Of a stretch of DNA of 64,000 nucleotides, positions 7,567 to 16,721 are shown in pieces (positions within the stretch are counted from its first letter, which is position 1; every line of letters starts with the position of its first letter). This DNA comes from Vibrio sp. CK2-1. GTDB lineage: Bacteria; Pseudomonadota; Gammaproteobacteria; Enterobacterales; Vibrionaceae. The notes under the pieces are model-generated. The model saw nothing but the letters and a program-made list of their open reading frames with translations. It had not been told where the DNA came from and did not search any database. The stretch is from contig NZ_JAKKCJ010000005.1 in assembly GCF_021726515.1 (NCBI RefSeq), positions 124,001 through 188,000 of the forward strand, written 5' to 3'. The translations under genes and the position numbers were made by a program.

Positions 7567-9336
7567 ATGACGACTATTTCCCGCCGACCTGATGTTGATC
7601 TTTCTATCCTACCTGAGTCGATCTCACCCTTATTACGTCGCATTTATATTAATCGTCAGATCCAGAATGTCAGCCAATTAGAAAAGGGCGCGAAAGGACT
7701 ACACTCTTATCAGGCGTTACATGGCATTGAGCTTGCGGTGTCGTTATTGTTTCAAGCGATTAAGCAGAAACAACGTATTATCGTGGTTGGTGATTTTGAT
7801 GCGGATGGCGCGACCAGTTCGGCTTTGTCAGTACTCGCGATTCGTATGCTAGGCAGTAGTAATGTTGATTACCTGGTACCTAACCGTTTTGAAGATGGTT
7901 ATGGGCTAAGCCCTGAAGTGGTCGATCAAGCGATTGAACGTGGCGCGCAAGTGATCATGACGGTGGATAATGGCGTCTCTTCTATTGAAGGGGTGCGTTA
8001 TGCCAAGGAGCAAGGGTTAATTGTGATCGTCACCGACCACCATTTACCTGGTCACGAATTGCCGAATGCCGATGCGATGGTTAACCCTAATCTGCAACAA
8101 TGTTCTTTTCCTTCAAAAGCATTAGCGGGCGTTGGTGTGGCATTTTACCTCATGCTGGCTTTGCGCGCTGAAATGCGAACGCAACAATGGTTTGCTCAAC
8201 AAAATATCCCCGAGCCTAACTTAGCGGAACTGTTAGATATAGTCGCACTGGGAACGGTGGCGGATGTGGTACCACTAGATGAAAATAACCGAATTTTAGT
8301 CCATCAAGGCTTGCAACGAATTCGTGCTGGTAAAGCGCGCCCGGGCATTCAAGCGTTAATCGAAGTGGCAAAACGCGATGCTAAACGTCTTGTTGCGGCA
8401 GACTTTGGCTTTGCTCTAGGGCCAAGAATTAATGCAGCTGGACGCCTTGAAGATATGTCATTTGGGGTCGAGTTATTACTGAGTAACAATATTCATGCCG
8501 CGCGTCGTATGGCCAGTGAACTGGATGGTTTAAACCACATGCGCCGTGAAATTGAGCAAGGCATGAAGCAAGAAGCGATGGCATTTTGTGAACGTTTGCT
8601 GAACGCGAAAGGCGGCCTAGAAGATAAATCGAATCTGCCGTATGGCTTAACCTTATTCCAAGCCGATTGGCACCAAGGGGTGATTGGAATTTTAGCCTCA
8701 CGTATTAAAGATGAATTCCATCGTCCAGTGATTGCGTTTGCCGATGGCGGTGAATTGTCGAATGGCGAGCCTTCTTTAAAAGGATCATGTCGTTCGATTC
8801 CCGGGCTTCATATGCGTGATGTTTTGGATAAGATCGATACTCAAAACCCTGGGATCATTGTTAAATTTGGTGGCCATGCGATGGCAGCGGGTTTAACCAT
8901 CTACCAAAATAGATTTGAACAATTCTCTCGCTTGTTTGATTTGGCGGTACGCGAAGAGCTCGATGAATCAGCGTTAGAAGGTGTGATTTTATCGGATGGT
9001 GAATTAAAGCCAGAAGAATTTTCGATGCATACCGCAGAAGAGTTACGTGCTGGTGGCCCTTGGGGACAAGCTTTCCCTGAGCCGATCTTTGATGGTGAAT
9101 TCAAATTACTGCATCAAAAACTGGTAGGTGAAAAGCATCTCAAAATGATGTTAGAGCCGCTGTTTAAAGGTCATCCAACAGGCATTATGATCGATGCAAT
9201 TGCTTTTAATGTTGATTTACGCCGTTGGCCGGATGCCTCGGTGAAAACCGTTCACTTAGCTTATAAACTCGATATTAATGAGTTTCGTGGTAATCAATCA
9301 TTGCAATTGATGGTTGATCATCTAGAAGCTAAATGA
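7567..9336 (+). CDS. recJ: single-stranded-DNA-specific exonuclease RecJ
   Basis: RecJ is a 5'-3' ssDNA exonuclease of the DHH superfamily used in RecF-pathway recombination and mismatch repair. Metal-binding motifs are DFDADG at 76-81, the DNGVSS loop and DHH at 157-159. The DHHA1 region follows (SCRSIPGLHMRDVL, KFGGHAMAAGLTI), and then the C-terminal OB-fold. Length (589 aa) is normal (E. coli about 577). It sits 26 bp after yqfB and is followed by prfB, as in E. coli. Confidence 0.96.
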   Translation: MTTISRRPDVDLSILPESISPLLRRIYINRQIQNVSQLEKGAKGLHSYQALHGIELAVSLLFQAIKQKQRIIVVGDFDADGATSSALSVLAIRMLGSSNVDYLVPNRFEDGYGLSPEVVDQAIERGAQVIMTVDNGVSSIEGVRYAKEQGLIVIVTDHHLPGHELPNADAMVNPNLQQCSFPSKALAGVGVAFYLMLALRAEMRTQQWFAQQNIPEPNLAELLDIVALGTVADVVPLDENNRILVHQGLQRIRAGKARPGIQALIEVAKRDAKRLVAADFGFALGPRINAAGRLEDMSFGVELLLSNNIHAARRMASELDGLNHMRREIEQGMKQEAMAFCERLLNAKGGLEDKSNLPYGLTLFQADWHQGVIGILASRIKDEFHRPVIAFADGGELSNGEPSLKGSCRSIPGLHMRDVLDKIDTQNPGIIVKFGGHAMAAGLTIYQNRFEQFSRLFDLAVREELDESALEGVILSDGELKPEEFSMHTAEELRAGGPWGQAFPEPIFDGEFKLLHQKLVGEKHLKMMLEPLFKGHPTGIMIDAIAFNVDLRRWPDASVKTVHLAYKLDINEFRGNQSLQLMVDHLEAK

Positions 9337-9438
9337 AACGAGTAAAATCCCTGTATATTCATCATCAATTTAGGTAGAATTCTGCGCCTATATTCGTATA
9401 AGAATTGACCCAATATCTCAAATAAGTGATAAGCCAAC

Positions 9439-10537
9439 ATGTTTGAAATCAATCCGATTAAAAACCGCCTTCAGGACGTTGCCGAGCGCACGAATGTTCT
9501 GAGGGGGTATCTTTGACTACGATGCTAAGAAAGAGCGTCTAGAAGAAGTCAATGCCGAACTTGAACAACCTGATGTCTGGAATGAACCTGAGCGCGCTCA
9601 AGCGTTAGGTAAAGAACGTTCAGCATTAGAAGCGGTTGTTGAAACCATTGATCAACTGGATCAAGGTTGTGATGATGTTGAAGGACTATTAGAACTTGCG
9701 GTTGAAGAGCAAGATCAAGAAACCTTTGACGAGATCGAACCTGAACTTGCCGATCTTGAAGCGAAATTAGAAAAGCTTGAGTTCCGCCGCATGTTCGCCG
9801 GTGATCACGATGCTTCTGATTGCTATATCGATTTACAATCAGGCTCTGGTGGTACCGAAGCGCAAGATTGGACTTCGATGATGCTACGTATGTATTTACG
9901 TTGGGCAGAAGCCAAAGGGTTCAAGACGGAAGTGATTGAAGTATCAGAAGGGGATGTGGCTGGCCTTAAAGGCGCGACAGTTCGTATTTCTGGTGAATAT
10001 GCTTATGGCTGGCTACGTACTGAAACTGGCGTGCATCGCTTAGTTCGTAAATCACCATTTGATTCAGGCGGTCGCCGTCATACGTCATTTGCATCGGCAT
10101 TTATCTACCCTGAGATTGATGACAACATCGAAATTGATATTAACCCATCAGACTTACGTATCGATGTATACCGTGCATCTGGTGCCGGTGGTCAGCACGT
10201 AAACACCACTGAATCGGCGGTACGTATTACGCACGTACCAACGAATATTGTGGTGCAATGTCAAAACGATCGTTCTCAGCATAAAAACAAAGATCAAGCC
10301 ATGAAGCAGCTTCGTGCAAAATTGTTTGAGTTTGAATTGCAAAAGCAAAATGCTGAAAAACAAGCCAATGAAGATTCGAAATCTGATATCGGTTGGGGCA
10401 GCCAAATTCGCTCTTACGTATTAGATGATTCTCGTATTAAAGATCTTCGTACTGGCGTTGAAAACCGCAATACTCAAGCAGTATTAGATGGCGATCTTGA
10501 TAAGTTTATTGAAGCAAGTTTGAAGTCAGGACTATAA
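9439..10537 (+). CDS. prfB: peptide chain release factor 2 (programmed +1 frameshift)
   Basis: RF2 recognises UGA and UAA and triggers peptide release. Translation starts at ATG 9439 and runs 25 codons to CTT 9511-9513. The in-frame TGA at 9514-9516 is bypassed by a +1 shift, and decoding resumes at GAC 9515, giving 365 residues, the E. coli length. The stop-codon-recognition tripeptide SPF is present ([10 protein letters not shown]), as is the catalytic GGQ at 250-252. The residue equivalent to E. coli position 246 is alanine (GCA 10175-10177). K-12 has threonine there, which lowers activity. A plain six-frame translation shows only broken pieces of this gene. lysS follows. Confidence 0.97.
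9502..9517 (+). promoter_or_regulatory. RF2 autoregulatory frameshift site
   Basis: The site reads AGGGGG TAT CTT TGA C. An internal Shine-Dalgarno-like AGGGGG lies three bases before the slippery CTT, followed by the weak UGA-C stop context. This is the canonical prfB arrangement, in which low RF2 allows the ribosome to slip from CUU to UUU and read GAC. Confidence 0.97.
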
Positions 10538-10606
10538 GTTCAGCAACAAGCTAAGCACAAAGAATTCCTCTTCTTTTAGAAGATAACTCATTTTTTATAA
10601 GGGCAC

Positions 10607-12133
10607 ATGATGACTGAATCAAACAGCCAAAACCAAATTGATGCAGCAGAAGAAAATAAACTGATCGCTGAGCGTCGTTCTAAACTGGATCACATCCGTC
10701 AAAGCTGTAAAGCAAACGGCCACCCAAATGATTTTCGTCGTGAGCATTTAGCGGCAGATCTTCAAGCGGAATTTGGTGAAAAATCAAAAGAAGAATTAGA
10801 AGCGCTGAATCATGTTGTGGCTATCGCAGGTCGTGTAATGGCGAAGCGTGGTCCATTTCTAGTGATTCAAGAAACGTCTGGCCGTATTCAAGCGTATGCG
10901 GCTAAAGATGTACAAAAAGAATTAAAAGAAAAATACCAAGGCCTAGATATCGGTGACATCATCGGTGTGAAAGGGGCATTGCATAAGTCAGGTAAAGGCG
11001 ATCTTTACGTGAATATGGAATCATACGAGTTGCTGACTAAAGCACTTCGTCCATTGCCTGAAAAATTCCATGGCTTAACTGACCAAGAAATGCGTTACCG
11101 TCAGCGTTACGTTGACCTGATTGTGAACGAAGATTCACGTACTGCTTTCATTATTCGCTCTAAGCTTGTAATGGCGATCCGTAACTTCATGGCGAAGAAA
11201 GGCTTCCTAGAAGTTGAAACGCCAATGATGCACGTGATCCCTGGTGGTGCGACAGCGCGTCCATTTATTACTCACCACAATGCATTAGATATTGATATGT
11301 ACCTACGTGTTGCTCCAGAGCTTTACTTGAAGCGTTTGGTTGTCGGTGGTTTTGATCGCGTATTTGAAGTAAACCGTAACTTCCGTAACGAAGGTCTATC
11401 GCCTCGTCATAACCCAGAATTCACTATGATGGAATTCTACATGGCGTATGCAGATTACAATGATCTTATGGATCTGACTGAAGAAATGCTAAGTACAGTT
11501 GCGGTTGAAGTATTAGGCGAAACGTCTATGCCTTACGGTGAAGAGCGTGTTGAGTTCGGTGGTAAATATGCACGTATGAGCATGATCGATGCGATCAAAC
11601 ACTACAATCCAGACCATGCTGATATCGCCAACTTAAATGAAGAAACGGTAAAAGATCGTGACTTTATGGTTAAGATTGCTAAATCAGTTCATGTAGAAGT
11701 AGAAAGCTTCTGGACTTGTGGTCAGCTACTTGAAGAGATCTTTGGTGAAACCGCTGAACCTCAGCTAATTCAACCTACCTTCATTACTGGCTACCCAGCA
11801 GATATTTCTCCACTGGCTCGTCGTAGTGACTCAAACCCGTTCTTTACCGATCGTTTTGAATTCTTTATCGGTGGCCGTGAAGTGGCGAATGGTTTCTCTG
11901 AGCTTAATGATGCAGAAGACCAAGATGCACGCTTTAAAGCACAGGTTGAAGCAAAAGATGCCGGTGATGATGAGGCGATGTTCTACGATGCTGATTACAT
12001 TACAGCGCTTGAGCACGGCCTACCGCCAACTGCGGGTCAAGGTATCGGTATCGATCGTCTAGCCATGCTATTTACAAATACTCATACTATTCGTGACGTG
12101 ATCTTGTTCCCAGCGATGCGTCCACAGCAATAA
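10607..12133 (+). CDS. lysS: lysyl-tRNA synthetase (class II)
   Basis: LysS charges tRNA(Lys). The 508-residue protein has the N-terminal OB-fold anticodon-binding domain (about 60-160, [20 protein letters not shown]) and the class II catalytic core. Motif 2 is [13 protein letters not shown] and motif 3 is [11 protein letters not shown] strong AAGGG ribosome-binding site precedes ATG 10607; ATG 10610 would differ by one residue. It follows prfB as in enterobacteria and ends at a terminator. Confidence 0.96.
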   Translation: MMTESNSQNQIDAAEENKLIAERRSKLDHIRQSCKANGHPNDFRREHLAADLQAEFGEKSKEELEALNHVVAIAGRVMAKRGPFLVIQETSGRIQAYAAKDVQKELKEKYQGLDIGDIIGVKGALHKSGKGDLYVNMESYELLTKALRPLPEKFHGLTDQEMRYRQRYVDLIVNEDSRTAFIIRSKLVMAIRNFMAKKGFLEVETPMMHVIPGGATARPFITHHNALDIDMYLRVAPELYLKRLVVGGFDRVFEVNRNFRNEGLSPRHNPEFTMMEFYMAYADYNDLMDLTEEMLSTVAVEVLGETSMPYGEERVEFGGKYARMSMIDAIKHYNPDHADIANLNEETVKDRDFMVKIAKSVHVEVESFWTCGQLLEEIFGETAEPQLIQPTFITGYPADISPLARRSDSNPFFTDRFEFFIGGREVANGFSELNDAEDQDARFKAQVEAKDAGDDEAMFYDADYITALEHGLPPTAGQGIGIDRLAMLFTNTHTIRDVILFPAMRPQQ

Positions 12134-12157
12134 TTAGAAAGTATTACTGTATTAGAG

Positions 12158-12185
12158 CCCACCATCTCATTGGTGGGTTTTTTTT
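12158..12185 (+). terminator. prfB-lysS terminator
   Basis: The stem CCCACCA / TGGTGGG encloses a 6-nt loop and is followed by eight T residues. Confidence 0.93.
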
Positions 12186-12332
12186 ACCTGAAATTCGCAA
12201 AATACATTCCAAGCATCTATTTTTATTAAATAAACTGTCTGTCTCAAAAATAAGAAACCCTTTCATAGCTTTAATAATGTTGTCCTGTGTATGATGCCTT
12301 AGCTGGTGAATAAATAGTCAAAAGGATGCGAT

Positions 12333-13667
12333 ATGGAAAAGTATTTCCGAATGGATTCGGTACCGGGTTCACTTTTAGTGATTGGAGGGCGACTCGATAC
12401 TTGGTATGAAAAGGTAGCACTCTCTGGTTGGAAAGTGGAACGCTGTGGAGATCTAAGACTCGGTCAAAGTATGATCGATCGAATTGGCCCGTGTATTGGG
12501 CTGATCGATTTGACCAATGACGACTTCAGTTTAAGCGCGATTGCCTACTTAGTTACCAATAATAAACATGTCCGTTGGATGGCTTACATCAAAGAGCACC
12601 AACTCAATCAAGATCCTATTTGCCAGTTCATCGTTAACTTCTGTATTGATTTCTTCACTTCACCTATGCCAGAAAAACTACTGTTGAGCAGTATTGGTCA
12701 TCAGTTAGGCATGTTGAAAATAGAGAAGAAGGTATGGCCAGAAAATATGCTGGATAACCAAGATCTCTTAGTCGGTGACTCTTTACCAACCAAGCGCTTG
12801 CGTGAGCAGGTTAAACGTATCGCCAATACTGATGCCAATATTATTATTGCGGGCGAAAGAGGGGTTGGGAAACGGCTCGTCGCAAAATCAATTCATGACG
12901 TCTCATCACGTAGCAAATGTCCTTTTGTGGTTGTGAATTGCAGTGCTTTATCGGAAAAACGTTTCGAAAGAGAAGTGTTTGGTTTTGAAAGAGACAGTCA
13001 ACCACCAGGCTTTCAAACTAAGCTTGAAGAGGCAGACCAAGGAACCTTACTGCTAAAAGACATAACTGCATTGCCGAAAAGCCAACAAAATCACTTATTG
13101 CACTTCATTAATCATCCGGTCATTCATACTGACAATGGCGAAAAAACCTTAGATATTCGAATTATGGTTTCAACCTATAATGATCTTGAGCAAAAGGTAC
13201 AAGAATCGGAGTTTTCTGCTGAGCTGTTTTATCTATTAAAAATCCTTAAAGTGCATGTCACACCCTTAAAAGAGCGCTGCGGTGATATTGCCAGTATAGC
13301 GAATTATTATATTCAGCAATTTAGCCGAGAATATAATACTCAAGCTCGTAGTCTTTCTTCTCAAGCTCTCAAGGCCTTAACCCAATATCATTGGCCCGGC
13401 AATGTCAGAGAGCTACTTAATCAAGTTAAACGAGCAGTATTAGTTTCTGATGGAATAGTGATTGAACTAGAGCATTTTGATTTACCGTCTCAAAGCCAAA
13501 AAACTCGCACCTTAAAAATGATCAGAGAAGACTCTGAAAAAGAAGCACTAGTGAAAGTATTAGAGGCTCATGATGGGCAAGTATCGCTCGCTGCGAAAGA
13601 GCTGAGGATATCGAGAGCAACTATGTATCGCTTGCTTGGTAAACATAAATTAGTCTCAGAGGCGTGA
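12333..13667 (+). CDS. vpsR: VpsR-family biofilm transcriptional regulator
   Basis: In V. cholerae VpsR activates the vps exopolysaccharide genes in response to c-di-GMP. This 444-aa protein has the same length and three domains: a divergent receiver (1-125) with the acceptor-like D59 (GLIDL), an AAA+ domain (about 145-385), and a Fis-type helix-turn-helix (AAKELRISRATMYRLLGKH). Features needed for sigma-54 activation are eroded. Walker A is GERGVGK (174-180), the GAFTGA loop is replaced by FGFERDSQPPG (217-227), and the Walker B acidic pair is K242-D243 (LLLKD). That agrees with VpsR working with sigma-70 polymerase. The gene follows lysS as in V. cholerae, with its own upstream region. Confidence 0.88.
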   Translation: MEKYFRMDSVPGSLLVIGGRLDTWYEKVALSGWKVERCGDLRLGQSMIDRIGPCIGLIDLTNDDFSLSAIAYLVTNNKHVRWMAYIKEHQLNQDPICQFIVNFCIDFFTSPMPEKLLLSSIGHQLGMLKIEKKVWPENMLDNQDLLVGDSLPTKRLREQVKRIANTDANIIIAGERGVGKRLVAKSIHDVSSRSKCPFVVVNCSALSEKRFEREVFGFERDSQPPGFQTKLEEADQGTLLLKDITALPKSQQNHLLHFINHPVIHTDNGEKTLDIRIMVSTYNDLEQKVQESEFSAELFYLLKILKVHVTPLKERCGDIASIANYYIQQFSREYNTQARSLSSQALKALTQYHWPGNVRELLNQVKRAVLVSDGIVIELEHFDLPSQSQKTRTLKMIREDSEKEALVKVLEAHDGQVSLAAKELRISRATMYRLLGKHKLVSEA

Positions 13668-13899
13668 AACGATAGTGATGAAGGAAATACTGGAACAATC
13701 AATAATATGGCAACAGACGATGGTTGGTTGATTTTTGAGCGACAATTGACTGTTTTTTAAGTTACTCTTGGGTTAATAAATTGTTTTTGTTTTGTTGCGC
13801 AAATAAGGGTTGAACAAATTTCTTAGCTGGTTAAAATTTAATCGTGAATTGAATTTCACTTTATATATCAAATGGATTAATTAGTTATTTAGGAGGCAC

Positions 13900-14031
13900 A
13901 TGATGAAACATTTATATTCTGACATTTTTACATGTGCTCGACTAAACGCGACTCAGTTAACTTATGCTTTTAATGCCCATCGAGTAATGCCGATGGCTTC
14001 AAGCATGTTATCTGATAAACGAATGAACTAA
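13900..14031 (+). CDS. small protein of 43 residues, unknown
   Basis: A perfect AGGAGG (13891-13896) lies three bases before ATG ATG at 13900, and the frame runs 43 codons to TAA at 14029-14031. The product begins MMKHLYSDIFTCARLN and ends LSDKRMN. It has one cysteine, is slightly basic and shows no membrane segment. No family was recognised. It lies 105 bp upstream of a DUF1127 gene with a hairpin between them, so it may be a small protein in the same transcript or a leader peptide. Support rests mainly on the very good ribosome-binding site. Confidence 0.55.
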   Translation: MMKHLYSDIFTCARLNATQLTYAFNAHRVMPMASSMLSDKRMN

Positions 14032-14048
14032 TTATTCCGTAACCTTTT

Positions 14049-14069
14049 GGCTGCGGAAACTAAGCAGCC
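14049..14069 (+). other. hairpin between the two small genes
   Basis: GGCTGC (14049-14054) and GCAGCC (14064-14069) form a 6-bp GC-rich stem with a 9-nt loop, 18 bases after the stop of the 43-codon frame. No clean T-run follows, so it is not a typical terminator. It could stabilise or attenuate the transcript. Confidence 0.5.
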
Positions 14070-14136
14070 ATTAGGATTATTTTGTCTATTTCCCTTCTGC
14101 GCTGCTGTTTTCCCCATTCATTGTTTGGAGAAAATT

Positions 14137-14388
14137 ATGCGTCACTCTATTTATATTCAACTTGCAACACTGCTAATTAAAGCCGATTTAAAACGTGAAC
14201 AAAATGCTTGGTTGCGTAAAGTTCGTCGCTCTCAATATGAACTACCTTTTCATAGTGAGCACTTACTGCGAGATATTGGACTAGATAGCACAGGCCGACC
14301 TCTCGGCGAATCATTATCAGTCACAAATAAAGCTGAGCGTCGTGTTACTTTAATGCGGCGAATATTTAGGACTCGACTGAGTACATAA
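14137..14388 (+). CDS. DUF1127 (YjiS-like) small protein
   Basis: From ATG 14137, preceded by TTGGAG, this encodes 83 residues. The basic N-terminal helix (ADLKREQNAWLRKVRRSQYEL) and the signature HLLRDIGLDSTGRPLG match the DUF1127/YjiS-like family of short arginine-rich proteins. An upstream in-frame start at 14047 would add 30 residues that overlap the hairpin and are not conserved-looking. Some DUF1127 members elsewhere bind RNA or affect phosphate and carbon metabolism; the role here is unknown. A terminator follows. Confidence 0.75.
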   Translation: MRHSIYIQLATLLIKADLKREQNAWLRKVRRSQYELPFHSEHLLRDIGLDSTGRPLGESLSVTNKAERRVTLMRRIFRTRLST

Positions 14389-14424
14389 CCGAATGCTGGT
14401 GGTTATTAATCACCAGAGCACAGA

Positions 14425-14460
14425 AAAGGGAAGTGAGTGGTCACTTCCCTTTGTGTTTTT
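14425..14460 (+). terminator. terminator after the DUF1127 gene
   Basis: A 12-bp stem AAAGGGAAGTGA / TCACTTCCCTTT with a 4-nt loop is followed by GTGTTTTT. It lies between the convergent DUF1127 and tas genes. Confidence 0.88.
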
Positions 14461-14478
14461 AAAATTATTAAGTATGAA

Positions 14479-15513
14479 TTATGGGCAAGGGTTAGGGTAC
14501 TGAACACCTACTTGATAAAGATCTTGCAGTAGTTCGTCAGATAACTGGGTATCGATGCTATCAATGTTCGCTTTTAGCTGTTCCATTGTGGTGGCACCGA
14601 TAATATTCGACGCAACAAATGGGCGTTGATTAACAAACGCTAATGCCATTTGTACCGGATCAATATCGTGTTTTTTAGCAATATCAATGTAGGCTTGTGT
14701 TGCGGCCTCACCTTGCGGCGTAAAGTAACGAACAAAGCGTTCAAACAAGCTACAACGAGCTCCATCTGGTCGAGCTCCATTGAGATACTTGCCACTTAAT
14801 ACCCCAAATGCTAGCGGCGAATAAGCCAGTAACTCGACACCTTCGTGGTGACTAATTTCTGATAGGCCAACTTCAAAGCTGCGGTTGAGTAGGTTGTATG
14901 GGTTTTGAATCGATACGATCCTTGGCAAATCATGCTTTTCCGCTAAACGTAGCAGCGTCATCACGCCCCATGGAGTTTCATTTGATACACCGATATAACG
15001 AGTTTTACCCGCTTTCACTAACTCCGCTAATGCTTCTAATGTTTCGATAAGAGTGACTTCTTGCTGCTCATCTAAATGAGGGTAGTTGAGTTGTCCAAAA
15101 CGGTTGTTATTACGTTGGGGCCAATGTATCTGGTACAAATCAACATAATCGGTTTTGAGACGTTGTAAGCTGCTGTCCATTGCTAGATGAATATTACGAC
15201 GATCTAGGCTCATATTTTCACGAATATGGGACATACGGCCTGGGCCTGCCACTTTGGTCGCTAAAATGACTTTTTCACGTTTTCCTGATTTTTCTAGCCA
15301 ATTACCAATATATTCTTCGGTGGACCCTTGGGTGCTAGGCTTTGGCGGAACAGGGTACATCTCTGCGGTATCGATGAGGTTAACGCCTCTTTCGAGAGCA
15401 TAATCTAATTGCTCGAAAGCTTCTTTTTGAGTGTTCTGCTCACCATAGGTCATTGTACCTAAAGCAATTTTACTGACTTCTAAATTAGAGTGCGGGATCT
15501 TGTGGTATTTCAT
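14479..15513 (-). CDS. tas: aldo/keto reductase Tas
   Basis: Tas is an NADP(H)-dependent aldo/keto reductase. The 344-residue protein from ATG 15513 begins MKYHKIPHSNLEVSKIALGTMTYGEQ, nearly identical to the family. It has the catalytic Asp/Tyr segment LIDTAEMYPVPPKP, the IHWPQR strand, and the cofactor-binding SNETPWGV and GATTMEQLKANI. An AAGGA site precedes this start; a longer frame to 15573 adds 20 unlikely residues. E. coli tas is also close to mutH. Its physiological substrate is not established. Confidence 0.92.
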   Translation of the reverse strand: MKYHKIPHSNLEVSKIALGTMTYGEQNTQKEAFEQLDYALERGVNLIDTAEMYPVPPKPSTQGSTEEYIGNWLEKSGKREKVILATKVAGPGRMSHIRENMSLDRRNIHLAMDSSLQRLKTDYVDLYQIHWPQRNNNRFGQLNYPHLDEQQEVTLIETLEALAELVKAGKTRYIGVSNETPWGVMTLLRLAEKHDLPRIVSIQNPYNLLNRSFEVGLSEISHHEGVELLAYSPLAFGVLSGKYLNGARPDGARCSLFERFVRYFTPQGEAATQAYIDIAKKHDIDPVQMALAFVNQRPFVASNIIGATTMEQLKANIDSIDTQLSDELLQDLYQVGVQYPNPCP

Positions 15514-15682
15514 TGCACATCCTTGGCTGATCGTTGAAAAATCAATATTTAAATATGTAAACCGTTTACTCAATATATAGCAAAAAAGCTTGAGTAGTAA
15601 GTCAGTTAGCTAAGGTTAGATTTTTGTCCTAGACTGGAATATAACACCATGAATTGTACTGAGTGTGCGGTGGGAGGTAAGG

Positions 15683-15991
15683 ATGAGAAAACAGCAATTG
15701 GATCACTGGTTGCAAGCGAGTAAAAAAGAGGAGTGTGAGCCTCCTAAGGTATTTGTGGTGAGTTGCGCTGATCTTTCTCACTATTCACTTGCTGTTGAAT
15801 ATAAACATCGATTAGAGCCGATCATGGAAAAAGATCAGTTAGCTTATTTCAATTCTTTAGAATCGGTAAAAGATGAGTTAAAAAAATTAGGTTTATCCAG
15901 CGCTTATCTGAGATTGCATAATGCTTATGATGAATTTGGCGCTGAGGGACTCGATCTTTTTCAGGATATTGAATTACATCTCGCTTCCTAG
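15683..15991 (+). CDS. DUF6482-like hypothetical protein
   Basis: This 102-residue soluble protein starts at ATG 15683 behind the strong site GGGAGGTAAGG; a GTG at 15665 is less likely. The pattern is a short leader, a strand VFVVSCADLSHYSLAVEY, then a helix (LESVKDELKKLGL) and a last strand with AYLRLHNAYDEFG. That layout resembles the small DUF6482 proteins of Vibrio and Pseudomonas. No catalytic motif is evident. It sits divergently from tas and converges on mutH. Function unknown. Confidence 0.65.
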   Translation: MRKQQLDHWLQASKKEECEPPKVFVVSCADLSHYSLAVEYKHRLEPIMEKDQLAYFNSLESVKDELKKLGLSSAYLRLHNAYDEFGAEGLDLFQDIELHLAS

Positions 15992-16046
15992 ACTAGGTGA
16001 CCGGATTTTACTAGGTAATAGAGTTTGACTAGGTAACAGACAGTGG

Positions 16047-16721
16047 TTATGAAGATCGTTGCAAATGATTTAACAGAATATTCGCTGTGAATTGTTTCCG
16101 TAAATAAAATCCTCTTGGTAAGGTTTTGATTGGTTGCCCATTGGCACTATAGGCTTCAGTCACCACTTTACTATTGGCAGCTTTAGGTCGTAGCTGCATA
16201 ACTTCCCCGTGCTTAGCCGTAATTTGTTCTACCTTCCCTAGCACGATAAATTCCATCAACTCTTCCCAATCTTGTTTAAGTTGTTGCTCTTCTTGATCAC
16301 TTGGTGACCATAAGATCGGGCGGCCAACTCGGCGTTCCGCAAGAGGGATCTCTCGTTCACCTTCAACCGGGATCCACAATACTTTGGCGAGTTTATGCTT
16401 AACATGGCTATTTTGCCAAGTCAGTCCATTTACCCCGGTTAAGGGGGCGACAGACACAAATGTGGTTTCTAATGGTTGACCATTAAAGCCAATCGGTATG
16501 GTTTTTAATTCAATGCCTAAATGCTCAAAATCAGGTTGGGCTTTGCTGCCAGACTCTGCACCTAAATGCCACTCGAGTAATTGTCCTACCCAACCTTTTT
16601 CTCGCTTGAGGTTTTCGGGAACGGTAATACCAGCTTGATGTGCTAAAGAAGCAAAAGAGCGAGCGACGATCTTTTCGGCTCGTTGCATCAATTCCTGTTC
16701 TGTCTTAGGGGGTAACGGCAT
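16047..16721 (-). CDS. mutH: DNA mismatch repair endonuclease MutH
   Basis: MutH nicks the unmethylated strand at hemimethylated GATC when MutS and MutL signal a mismatch. The 224-aa protein shows the PD-(D/E)XK-type active site D64, E71, K73 ([11 protein letters not shown]) and the upstream acidic residue in [16 protein letters not shown] and [30 protein letters not shown] segments are family-typical. It is transcribed away from a 608-bp spacer packed with DnaA boxes and GATC sites and shared with rppH. The presence of mutH, together with the GATC-rich spacer, implies Dam methylation in this organism. Confidence 0.95.
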   Translation of the reverse strand: MPLPPKTEQELMQRAEKIVARSFASLAHQAGITVPENLKREKGWVGQLLEWHLGAESGSKAQPDFEHLGIELKTIPIGFNGQPLETTFVSVAPLTGVNGLTWQNSHVKHKLAKVLWIPVEGEREIPLAERRVGRPILWSPSDQEEQQLKQDWEELMEFIVLGKVEQITAKHGEVMQLRPKAANSKVVTEAYSANGQPIKTLPRGFYLRKQFTANILLNHLQRSS

